Below are positions 41,547-50,011 of a DNA stretch of 64,000 nt, piece after piece; within the stretch, counting starts at the first letter, position 1, and every line of letters starts with the position of its first letter. The position numbers and the translations under genes were made by a program. Under the pieces are notes generated by a model. The model was not told the origin of the DNA. It did not search any database and saw nothing but the letters and a program-made list of their open reading frames with translations. The DNA is taken from positions 62,001 through 126,000 of the forward strand of contig JBFLXH010000002.1 in the NCBI GenBank assembly GCA_040757295.1. The letters run 5' to 3'. This stretch comes from JAGXSE01 sp040757295. Lineage in GTDB: Bacteria; Bacillota; PH28-bin88.

Positions 41547-43565
41547 ATGTTGAAAGAACAAATAAGAGAACGGATAGAAGAACTGCGCCGGTTGATAGAC
41601 AGGCATAATTACCTATACTACCAGCAAGACAACCCTGAAGTATCCGATCACGAATACGATCAGCTTATGGCAGAGTTAATCCGGTTGGAAGAAGAGCACC
41701 CTGAGTTTTTTGAACCCAATTCCCCTACCCAACGGGTAGGAGGGAAGCCCCTGGAAGTCTTCGGCACCATCAGGCACCGCACACCTCTCTTAAGTCTTGA
41801 TAATGCCTTTAGCAAGGCAGACCTTTTGGAATTCGACCGTCGCGTGCGGTCGGCATTAGACGAACCGGTGGCTTATGTTGTTGAACCGAAGATCGACGGA
41901 TTATCCGTCGCCTTGAGTTACGTGGATGGCCACTTTTTCACCGGCGCTACCCGGGGCGATGGGGAGACGGGCGAAGACGTATCGCAAAACATTAAGACCA
42001 TAGCTGCCGTGCCTATGCTTTTAAAAGAACCTCTCCTAAGACTGGAGGTGCGGGGTGAGGCTTATATGCCTAAAGAAGCCTTTGAACGGTTAAATTCTGC
42101 CAGGGAAGCAAAAGGGGAGCCCTTGTTTGCCAACCCCAGAAACGCGGCAGCAGGCTCTCTGCGGCAGCTGGATCCCCGGGTTACGGCCCGCCGTTTTTTG
42201 AGTGTAATGGCTTATGAAGTGTTGCATGTGGAGGGATATACTATCAAGACTCACTGGGAGGGACTGGAGCTCTTGGAGAAAATGGGCTTTCAGGTAGACC
42301 CCTACCGCCTATACTGTGAAGACATCCAGCAGGTGATTAACCACTGCCTGGAATGGGCAGAGCGGAGAGATGCGCTTCCTTATGAAATTGATGGAATGGT
42401 GGTCAAGGTTAACAGTCTGGAGCACCAGCAGAAACTAGGCGCCCGCAGCAAGTCTCCCCGTTGGGCAGTTGCCTATAAATTCCCTGCTCAGCAGGCAGTT
42501 ACTGTTTTGCAGAACATTTTTGTACGGGTAGGGCGTACCGGGGTCTTGACCCCTAACGCTGTGCTTCAACCAGTTAGGTTGGCTGGAACTACCGTCAGCA
42601 GGGCCACCTTGCATAACGAGGATGTTATCCGCCAAAAGGACATCCGGATCGGGGACACCGTTGTGATAGAGAAGGCGGGAGAAATCATCCCGGAAGTTGT
42701 TCAGGTGTTGAAGGAGCGCCGAACTGGAAATGAGCAGGAGTTTGTCATGCCGGAGACCTGTCCTGAGTGCGGATCAAAGGTGGAGCGGCAGGCAGGAGAG
42801 GCTGCCGCCAGATGCATGGGTGGATTGGTCTGTCCTGCGCAGGTACGGGAAGCAATTATCCATTTTGTTTCGCGGGATGCCATAAATATCGAAGGCTTAG
42901 GGCCGGCTGTAGTAACCCAGCTCATTGACGCAGGCCTGGTGAGGGATGTGGCTGACTTGTACAGTTTATCCCAGGCCAGTTTGCTAAATCTGGAGCGGAT
43001 GGGTCTGCAGTCTTCCCAAAACCTGTTGGATGCTATCGCCAAAAGCAAGGAGAACCCCCTGGCCCAGTTGATTTTTGCCCTGGGAATTAGGCACGTAGGA
43101 CAGCGGGCTTCCCGGCTTTTAGCGGAACATTTCCGTTCTATGGACCGGTTACAAACCGCTACCTACGAGGAACTGGTAGCAGTGCCCGATATCGGGCCCC
43201 GGATGGCGGAAAGTGTACTGTCCTTTTTCCGAGAAGAACATAACCAAAAGGTTTTAGCCAAGCTTAAAGCGGCAGGAGTCAATATGGCTGCGGAGAAACC
43301 TCCTCAAGTAGACCTGCCTTTGGCCGGCAAGAAGTTTGTCCTCACAGGGACGCTGGAAACTCTGACCAGGTCGGAGGCCCAAAAGTTGATCGAAGAGAGG
43401 GGCGGCCAAGTCACCGGCAGTGTCAGCAAGACCACCGATTATGTAGTGGTGGGGGCTAGCCCGGGATCCAAGTATGACAAAGCCAAAGCCCTATTGAAAG
43501 CCAACCCGGATCTGCCCTTAAAAATTCTATCTGAAGAGGAGTTTGCCCAGCTCGTAAGGAATTAA
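41547..43565 (+). CDS. ligA: NAD-dependent DNA ligase
   Basis: LigA seals nicks in replication and repair using NAD. The 672 residues contain the Ia domain, the adenylation Lys in EPKIDGLSVALSY (about 112), the OB fold (VGRTGVLTPNAVL), the zinc finger with CPECGSKVERQ and CMGGLVCP, HhH repeats (GIRHVGQRASRLL) and a C-terminal BRCT domain (GKKFVLTGTLETLTR). I use ATG 41547; GTG 41541 and TTG 41550 are alternatives around the AGAGGTGA site. Length is standard. Confidence 0.96.
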   Translation: MLKEQIRERIEELRRLIDRHNYLYYQQDNPEVSDHEYDQLMAELIRLEEEHPEFFEPNSPTQRVGGKPLEVFGTIRHRTPLLSLDNAFSKADLLEFDRRVRSALDEPVAYVVEPKIDGLSVALSYVDGHFFTGATRGDGETGEDVSQNIKTIAAVPMLLKEPLLRLEVRGEAYMPKEAFERLNSAREAKGEPLFANPRNAAAGSLRQLDPRVTARRFLSVMAYEVLHVEGYTIKTHWEGLELLEKMGFQVDPYRLYCEDIQQVINHCLEWAERRDALPYEIDGMVVKVNSLEHQQKLGARSKSPRWAVAYKFPAQQAVTVLQNIFVRVGRTGVLTPNAVLQPVRLAGTTVSRATLHNEDVIRQKDIRIGDTVVIEKAGEIIPEVVQVLKERRTGNEQEFVMPETCPECGSKVERQAGEAAARCMGGLVCPAQVREAIIHFVSRDAINIEGLGPAVVTQLIDAGLVRDVADLYSLSQASLLNLERMGLQSSQNLLDAIAKSKENPLAQLIFALGIRHVGQRASRLLAEHFRSMDRLQTATYEELVAVPDIGPRMAESVLSFFREEHNQKVLAKLKAAGVNMAAEKPPQVDLPLAGKKFVLTGTLETLTRSEAQKLIEERGGQVTGSVSKTTDYVVVGASPGSKYDKAKALLKANPDLPLKILSEEEFAQLVRN

Positions 43566-43712
43566 TATTCAGCTGCAATATGCAAAGCTACTGGCAGCCG
43601 CCGCAGCCGAAGTTTAAAAGAGGCTACCTCGCCTTGTATTCCAAGCTGGCAGCTTCGGCCGCCGAAGGAGCAATAATCAAGGGCTAAGCCTATCGAAGAG
43701 AGAAATCGGCAT

Positions 43713-43747
43713 TAGGTACCAGTTTTGCAAACTGGTATCTTTTTTTC
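43713..43747 (+). terminator. Strong terminator after ligA
   Basis: TACCAGTTT (43717-43725) and AAACTGGTA (43729-43737) form a perfect 9-bp stem with a 3-nt loop, followed by TCTTTTTTT. It ends the ligA transcript before the metal-resistance operon. Confidence 0.92.
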
Positions 43748-43818
43748 GGTTGACAAGCCCTGATCCCTAAGCTAACATTAAAACAGTTATTTGAATATTT
43801 TAATGAGGGGTGGGGCCG

Positions 43819-44193
43819 GTGAAAGAATGTCACCATGACGGCGGCGATGACCTTTGCCAGGTTTTTGAATACAATAAGGAAAAGGTCGAACGGCTGAAAG
43901 CTGAAGTTGAGTCGACTGAAGGTTTGGCCCAATTATTTAAGGCCCTGGCCGATGACACCAGGTTAAAAATAGTCTATGCCCTTTCCAGGGAGGAACTTTG
44001 TGTCTGTGATGTGGCCACAATCATCGGTTGTTCGGTGCAGACCGCGTCTCACCACTTAAGGCTTCTGCGGAATCTGGGCCTGGCCTCTTGCCGGAAGGAT
44101 GGCAAACTGGTCCACTATTCTCTGAGGAGCCCGGCTATTGCTATGTTGCTTAACAAAGTCGCAACAGAATTCAAGGAGGATAATGTCAGGTGA
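43819..44193 (+). CDS. ArsR/SmtB-family metal-sensing repressor (CadC-like)
   Basis: This is a winged-helix repressor that would release DNA on binding Cd, Zn or Pb. The 124 residues have a His/Cys-containing N-terminus (KECHHDGGDDLC), the metal-site helix segment ELCVCD (about 70-75), and the recognition helix VQTASHHLRLLRNLG. The Cys pair in ELCVCD together with N-terminal Cys matches the CadC-type site. GTG 43819 is preferred; GTG 43810 lies in the purine-rich ribosome site. Its stop overlaps the GTG start of the following ATPase, so the two form a cadCA-like operon that it should repress. Confidence 0.88.
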   Translation: MKECHHDGGDDLCQVFEYNKEKVERLKAEVESTEGLAQLFKALADDTRLKIVYALSREELCVCDVATIIGCSVQTASHHLRLLRNLGLASCRKDGKLVHYSLRSPAIAMLLNKVATEFKEDNVR

Positions 44194-46385
44194 AAGAAAT
44201 AAGCAAAGGCATGGAGCCCGGGGCGGTGGTTTTCCATTTGACGGGCCTGACCTGAATAGACTGTGCTGAAAAGGTTGCCAAACGAGTGGCAACTCTCCCT
44301 GGCGTGACCAGGGCAGAACTAAACTTTGGGGCTGCCAAACTGAACGTTGCCGGCTCTTTTGACCCCGGCGCGGTAATTAAGGAAGCTGCTGCAGGGGGTC
44401 TGGGGGCCAGGCCGGCAGGAGAGGAAAATAATTCGTCCACCAGCTTGTGGCTCAAATACAGCCGGGTGATTATCCCCTCCCTTTCGGGCCTTTTAATTAT
44501 TACTGCCTGGTTTTTCAAATGGTGGGGCTATGCCTCCCCGTTATTTCAAGCCGTATTCCTGGCGGCTATGGTTATTGGTGGTTATACCACCGGTCGAAAA
44601 GCTCTTTACAACCTATCTAAACTGCGTTTTGACATGAATGTGCTGATGGTGGTGGCTGTGGCCGGGGCGGTACTGCTTGGCGAGTGGACCGAAGGGGCCG
44701 TGGTAGCTTTCCTGTTTTCCGTCTCCGCCAGCCTCGAGGCCTATACCGTCAACAAGGCCCGGCAGGCCATCAAATCACTAATGGACCTGGCTCCGAAAGA
44801 GGCCTTAGTCCGCCGTGGCGGCCAGCTGGTAATCCTGCCTGTGGAAGAAATACTGGTAGGAGATGTTATCCTGATCAAGCCAGGGGAGAAGATTCCTGTA
44901 GATGGAAAGGTCATTCTGGGTTATTCGGCAGTAAACCAGGCACCAATCACAGGAGAATCCGTCCCAGTGGAAAAAGGCCCGGAAGATCAGGTCTTTGCTG
45001 GAACAATCAACCACCACGGCCTGCTGGAAGTGGAAACAACCAAACTGGTGCAGGACACCACCTTGTCCAGGATTATCCACATGGTGGAAGAGGCCCAGGC
45101 CAAAAAGGCTCCTACGCAGGCTTTTGTGGAGCGGTTTGCAGCTGTTTATACCCCAATTGTGCTGGTATTGGCAGCCGGAATAGTGCTGGTGCCGCCAATC
45201 TTCTTTAACCAGCCCTGGGCACCCTGGATCTACCGGGGACTGGCCCTGCTGGTGGTCTCCTGCCCCTGTGCCCTGGTGGTTTCAACTCCCGTGGCAATGG
45301 TCTCGGCCATCGGCAATGCGGCCCGCCACGGAGTACTGATTAAGGGCGGGGCCTACTTGGAACAGGCCGGTACCTTAACAGCGGTTGCTTTTGACAAGAC
45401 CGGCACCCTAACCAAGGGTAAGCCCCTTGTCACAGACCTGATTCCTGCCCCAGGTGTGGCCTCGGAAAAAGTTCTTACCCTGGCTGCCAGCCTGGAGCAA
45501 TTATCCCAGCACCCCTTGGCCAGGGCAGTCATGGCCAAAGCCGAGACCTGCCAAGTACAACCCTTGGCCGTGGATGAGTTAACCGATATCCCCGGGCAGG
45601 GCCTGGTTGGGCAAATTGAGGGTGTGGAGTACCGCTTAGGCAGCCCCTCTTCCCTGATCCAAGCAGGGGTAAAGCTGGATGCCTTTAATGAGCAGCTTAA
45701 TACCTTAATGGGAGGCGGTAAGACTGTCATGGTCTTAAGCGCCGCTGACCGGGTTCTTGGTATCATTGGCCTGGCTGATGAAATGCGGCCTGGAGTCGGC
45801 AAAGTGGTTAAGAGCCTTAAAGATGCCGGGATAAAAACCACCATCATGTTGACCGGTGACCACCAGGCAACTGCCGAGGCCATCGCCAGCCAGACGGGAG
45901 TAAATGAGTTTATGGCTGGCCTATTGCCGGAAGATAAGGCTAATGCTGTCCATTCCCTGAGGCAGAAATACGGCAAAGTAGCAATGGTAGGAGATGGGAT
46001 TAACGATACCCCGGCCATGGCGGCCGCTTCCCTGGGGATTGCCATGGGAGGATCGGGGGCAGACACGGCTCTGGAAACAGCGGATATCGTCTTAATGGCC
46101 GATGACCTGTCCAAACTGCCCTTTACCATTAAATTGAGCAGGGCCGCTTTAGGGGTCATCAAGCAGAACATTGCTTTAGCCCTGGGGCTTAAGTTCCTGG
46201 CTGTAGCATTTGCCATTTTTGGATGGTTAACCCTATGGCTGGCGATTATGGCAGACATGGGGGCGTCCTTGTTAGTTACCTTAAACGGTATCCGGCTCCT
46301 GAGAATGGGAGCCGAACCGGAGCAAGAAACCTGCTGTGGAGGTCATACCCACGCACCGGTACCAAAATGTGCCCGTACCGGCTAA
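44190..46385 (+). CDS. CadA-type heavy-metal P-type ATPase, candidate selenoprotein (in-frame UGA at 44253-44255)
   Basis: This P1B ATPase would export Zn, Cd or Pb. Starting at GTG 44190 (AAGGAGGAT upstream, overlapping the ArsR stop) the frame reads through one TGA to 46385, 731 residues. The TGA is codon 22 and replaces the first Cys of the N-terminal HMA motif: TGLT-UGA-IDCAEK, followed by conserved LPGVTRAELNF. Catalytic features are intact: TGES, CPCALVVSTP (about 358, Zn/Cd/Pb type), DKTGTLT (about 402), TGDH and GDGINDTPA. The C-terminus has CCGGHTHAP. A hairpin begins 18 nt after the UGA. Selenocysteine insertion is the best explanation; a recent nonsense mutation is the alternative. 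Confidence 0.75.
44274..44293 (+). promoter_or_regulatory. Candidate bacterial SECIS hairpin
   Basis: GTTGCCA (44274-44280) and TGGCAAC (44287-44293) form a perfect 7-bp stem with loop AACGAG, starting 18 nt after the UGA at 44253. Distance and size suit a bacterial SECIS. The loop lacks G in its first two positions, which most known bacterial elements have. A second hairpin (CCCTGG/CCAGGG, 44297-44313) follows. Confidence 0.45.
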
Positions 46386-46508
46386 ATTAAATTCTTCTGC
46401 CTTTACCTTGGCTTTGTCTATGTTTTCAAAAGGGGGGATGGACTGTACTCGGTTAAAATTACGGTATAAAATATATGTTACTTAATTAGAAGATTGGCAG
46501 GACTGGGT

Positions 46509-48647
46509 ATGGAATATTTAAGCGGTGTTGTTGAACGAATCACCTATGAAAACGAAGAAAACGGTTTCTGCGTCATAAAAATAAAATCCAAGGGTTTTTC
46601 TGACCTTGTTACGGTGGTAGGGAATCTTGCTGCTGTAAGTGTCGGGTCCATTGTTCGTTTAAAAGGCCAGTGGAAGGTCGATAGTAAATATGGAAGGCAG
46701 TTTGTAGCACAGGATTACCGGGAAACCATGCCCGCTACTATTGCGGGTATAGAAAAATATCTCGGAAGCGGGCTGATAAAGGGTATTGGTCCTGTGTATG
46801 CAAAAAGAATTGTGAACCATTTCAAGGAAGATACCTTGCGAATTCTGGAAGAGCAAGCAGATCGCCTTATGGAAGTTGAAGGAATTGGTCACAAGCGGTT
46901 GGAGATGATTAAAAAAGCATGGCAAGAACAGAAAGAAATCAAGAATGTCATGCTTTTTTTACAAAGTAACGGGGTTTCTACAGCTTATGCAGTAAAAATA
47001 TATAAAACCTATGGCAATGATAGTATCGATATCGTGAAAGCCAATCCTTACAGGCTGGCAGATGATATTTGGGGTATTGGCTTCAAAACCGCCGATAAAA
47101 TCGCTCAACAGATGGGATTTGCAAGGAATTCCTTTGAGCGCTGCCGCTCAGGGATTATTTATGTATTAAATGAGTTGTCCAACGAAGGCCATTGCTATGC
47201 CACCAGAGAGCAGCTTTTAAATGAGTCAGAGAAGATGCTGGAGCTTGAAAAACCTTTGATTGGTGAGACCCTTGAAAGAATGATTGCAGAAAAGACAGTC
47301 ATAGCGGATGAAGAAAACGCTATTTTTCTTCCCCCCTTTTATCACAGTGAACTTGGCACGGCCAAAAGAATAAAGGAAATTCTTGCGGTTAAAAGTCCTT
47401 ACCAAACATTAGATGTTCAGGACGTAATAGAGGCAGTGGAGCAGGAAGAAGGCATCCTGTATGATGAGGTTCAGAGAGAAGCCGTCAGGACTGCCGCTGC
47501 TGCAAAGTTCATGGTTCTGACAGGTGGTCCGGGAACAGGTAAAACAACTACCACCCTTGCCATCATCAAGGTTTTCCAGCGCCTTGGCGCTAGGGTGTTG
47601 CTGGCAGCACCCACAGGCAGGGCGGCCAAAAGAATGTCGGAAGCCACTGGCATGGAAGCGAAAACAATCCACCGCCTGCTTGAGTACAAACCTCCTGAGG
47701 GCTATAAAAGGAATGCTGAAAATCCCTTGGAATGTGATGTTCTCATCATCGATGAAACTTCCATGGTCGATATTATTCTGATGTACAACTTGTTAAAGGC
47801 AGTAGCTGATAAAACAATCGTCATCCTGGTGGGTGATGTGGACCAGCTTCCTTCTGTGGGGCCAGGAAACGTGCTGAAGGATATCATTGATTCCGGCATT
47901 GTCAATGTGGTCAGGCTAACCAAAATATTCAGGCAGGCCCAGGGAAGTGCCATCATCACCAATGCCCATAAGATCAACCGGGGAGAATTTCCCCAACTTA
48001 AAGGAGGAAAGTGCAGCGATTTTTTCTTTATCGAAGAGGAAGAACCGGCAAAAGCGGTACAAATCATCAGGGAGCTTTGCGCCAAGAGGCTCCCGGCATA
48101 CTACAAGGTTGATCCTATAAAAGATATTCAGGTACTTTGTCCCATGCAGCGCGGAGAAACCGGCGCACATAATCTCAACATGGTGCTGCAGGATGCGCTG
48201 AATAAATCGGAATTTTCCATCAGGTATGGCGGAACAGTTTTCAAACTTGGCGATAAAGTCATGCAGATAAAAAACAATTATGATAAGAATGTGTTTAATG
48301 GAGATATTGGCAACATTACGCATATTGATCAGGAAGAAAGAAGGCTGGTTATCAATTTTGACGGAGAATTTGTGGAGTATGACGCAACCGAGCTTGACGA
48401 AGTAGTGCTTGCCTATGCTACAACCGTACACAAGAGCCAGGGGAGCGAATATAAGATTGTGGTTGCTCCCTTCACAATACAGCATTACATGATGCTGAAG
48501 AGAAATCTGCTTTATACTTGCATTACAAGGGCTAAAAAATTAATGATTCTTGTAGGAACAAAAAAAGCAGTGGGAATGGCTGTAAGCAATAACAAGAGTA
48601 TAAGACGCAATACCAAGCTTACTGAAAGGCTTTGCAATAGCAAATGA
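46509..48647 (+). CDS. recD2: RecD2-type ATP-dependent DNA helicase
   Basis: This 5'-3' superfamily 1B helicase of the RecD2/YrrC type works without RecBC in DNA repair. The 712 residues have an N-terminal OB-like domain (GVVERITYENEENGFCVIKI), helix-hairpin-helix segments (GIGPVYAKRIV and VEGIGHKRLEMI), Walker A LTGGPGTGKTTTT (about 345), Walker B LIIDETSMVD, GDVDQLPSVGPG, the UvrD-C-like TVHKSQGSEY and YTCITRAKK. I chose ATG 46509; a TTG at 46494 adds five residues. Promoter-like TATAAAATATA lies in the upstream gap. Confidence 0.93.
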   Translation: MEYLSGVVERITYENEENGFCVIKIKSKGFSDLVTVVGNLAAVSVGSIVRLKGQWKVDSKYGRQFVAQDYRETMPATIAGIEKYLGSGLIKGIGPVYAKRIVNHFKEDTLRILEEQADRLMEVEGIGHKRLEMIKKAWQEQKEIKNVMLFLQSNGVSTAYAVKIYKTYGNDSIDIVKANPYRLADDIWGIGFKTADKIAQQMGFARNSFERCRSGIIYVLNELSNEGHCYATREQLLNESEKMLELEKPLIGETLERMIAEKTVIADEENAIFLPPFYHSELGTAKRIKEILAVKSPYQTLDVQDVIEAVEQEEGILYDEVQREAVRTAAAAKFMVLTGGPGTGKTTTTLAIIKVFQRLGARVLLAAPTGRAAKRMSEATGMEAKTIHRLLEYKPPEGYKRNAENPLECDVLIIDETSMVDIILMYNLLKAVADKTIVILVGDVDQLPSVGPGNVLKDIIDSGIVNVVRLTKIFRQAQGSAIITNAHKINRGEFPQLKGGKCSDFFFIEEEEPAKAVQIIRELCAKRLPAYYKVDPIKDIQVLCPMQRGETGAHNLNMVLQDALNKSEFSIRYGGTVFKLGDKVMQIKNNYDKNVFNGDIGNITHIDQEERRLVINFDGEFVEYDATELDEVVLAYATTVHKSQGSEYKIVVAPFTIQHYMMLKRNLLYTCITRAKKLMILVGTKKAVGMAVSNNKSIRRNTKLTERLCNSK

Positions 48648-48798
48648 CTGACGTTGTATGAAAACCTCCCACACACTAACAAAACTTTCCTAGCAATTAA
48701 GATCTATTCTGTGCTTCTATTACATCGCACACTGACCTATACCCGATTTTTCGGACACACAAGAGTGAGATAAAATACTCTTGTGGAGGTCGAGAAAA

Positions 48799-48861
48799 AT
48801 GGCAAAGACAGGAAAGCGGTATAACAAGGAATTCAAGGATAGCGTTATCCGACACCGGTAG
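48799..48861 (+). pseudogene. Remnant of an IS3-type transposase (orfA start)
   Basis: ATG 48799 behind GGAGG opens a 20-codon frame, MAKTGKRYNKEFKDSVIRHR, which looks like the beginning of an IS3/IS150-family OrfA, then TAG at 48859. The following 80 nt give no continuous frame. A 9-bp hairpin (CACAAGAGT/ACTCTTGTG) at 48758-48785 precedes it and may be part of the old element end. The gap 48648-49199 holds only such relics. Confidence 0.55.
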
Positions 48862-49034
48862 CTTACTTAAGACAATACATAGATTGTCAAGCAGTATAAA
48901 GGACAAGGAGAAATAATTCGTGAAGTTGTCAAGATTTCCGATTTGTTTATAGTAGTTATCATCTATATTTCAAGCAATCCTGCGAAAAGGCGAGCAAATC
49001 ACACTCAGTTGTGTCCGTTAAAGCGGGAAGGCCT

Positions 49035-49146
49035 CATTTTTCGACCGGGCGGTAATATACTCCATGGCAACATGGCGGCAGTTTTCCGATTCCAGCCAGG
49101 CTTTCAATTCATCAAGCCCGGCAAGAAGGGCGACATAAGGACAATC
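49035..49146 (-). pseudogene. Remnant of an IS110-type transposase
   Basis: On the minus strand a short frame reads LAGLDELKAWLESENC followed by RHVAMEYI. This matches the IS110-family region in which a short helix is followed by HVAME(S/A)TG. The frame is not complete on either side and no start codon or terminal repeats were found. Confidence 0.5.
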
Positions 49147-49199
49147 TTATGCCGGGCGTGAAATATGTTTGGAGGTTCTATTTCCTGCGAAGAGTGTGC

Positions 49200-49793
49200 T
49201 TATCTGTTGTGGCTGAAATGGCCTTCGTTGGGGATGGGGGCAATTGTGCTGACCCATCTGTTGGTGTAGTTAAAAAAGCCGGTGACAAAGGCAGCCTCCA
49301 ATATCTCGTGATCATTAAAGCCTACCTCGCGAAGCTTGTCAACTTGCTTTGTATCAATCTCTCTGGGATATGCGGTCGCAAAATATGCATAATCGCACAG
49401 GGCACGTTGCTTCTCCGTTAGTTTGGCGCTGCGGTAATTGTATGTGAGTTTATCAACCAGAACGGGATCCCCTGTGAGTCCGCGCAGGGCATCGCTGTGG
49501 GTAGTGAGGCAATAACAGCAGTTGTTGGTAGCGGATACTACAAGTGCGATCATTTCCTTGTCGATATTACTCAGGTAACAGGTTTCAGGCGTAAAAAGGG
49601 AAGCCTTAAAGTCCAGAAAACCTTTGAATTGCCATGCATTAAGAGGAAGAACCTTGAAGAGATTGTTAATAAAGCCCCAGTTTTCCATTTGGTATTTCAT
49701 GTGTTTATCAAAAAGCTCCTGAAGCTCCTGTGGGATTTCTGAGGGATCAGGCTTCTGAAGATATGACAGTTGTTCAGAATAAATTTCACTCAT
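49200..49793 (-). CDS. AhpD/carboxymuconolactone decarboxylase-family protein (peroxidase-related)
   Basis: This 197-residue helical protein of the CMD/AhpD superfamily is probably a thiol-dependent peroxidase-related oxidoreductase. The redox motif CCYCLTTHSDAL (CxxC followed by His, about 92-103) is intact, preceded by KEMIALVVSATNN as usual for the family. A second block, EKQRALCDYAYFAT, resembles the uncharacterised peroxidase-related group. ATG 49793 is preferred because GGGAGGGGAAAAGT precedes it; 12 further codons upstream are open but have no site. It stands alone beside the transposase relics. Confidence 0.87.
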   Translation of the reverse strand: MSEIYSEQLSYLQKPDPSEIPQELQELFDKHMKYQMENWGFINNLFKVLPLNAWQFKGFLDFKASLFTPETCYLSNIDKEMIALVVSATNNCCYCLTTHSDALRGLTGDPVLVDKLTYNYRSAKLTEKQRALCDYAYFATAYPREIDTKQVDKLREVGFNDHEILEAAFVTGFFNYTNRWVSTIAPIPNEGHFSHNR

Positions 49794-50011
49794 ACTTTTC
49801 CCCTCCCAATTAAATAAAACCTTGTACATTGTTGGTATTATTATACAAAAAGCAAGAAGGTTACGTCAACGAGGGATATCGGCACAAGCCCGGTCTTTAG
49901 GCCAGGCGGCAATATGCTAATGGTTACTGTATCTGGTACAGGCGTTACGTTCAATAATTATTATTTATTGCCGTCGATTAAAGGGTGAAGCCCACTATTT
50001 TGCCAATGTAT

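Noticed and set aside
43566..43710. A structured RNA after ligA (GCCGAAG and CTTCGGC inverted repeat)
   Set aside because: The arms are short and widely spaced and match no RNA class I know.
44286..46385. A P-type ATPase starting at the internal GTG 44286
   Set aside because: It has no ribosome site and cuts the HMA domain in half. The upstream frame (44190) has a strong site and conserved HMA sequence on both sides of the UGA.
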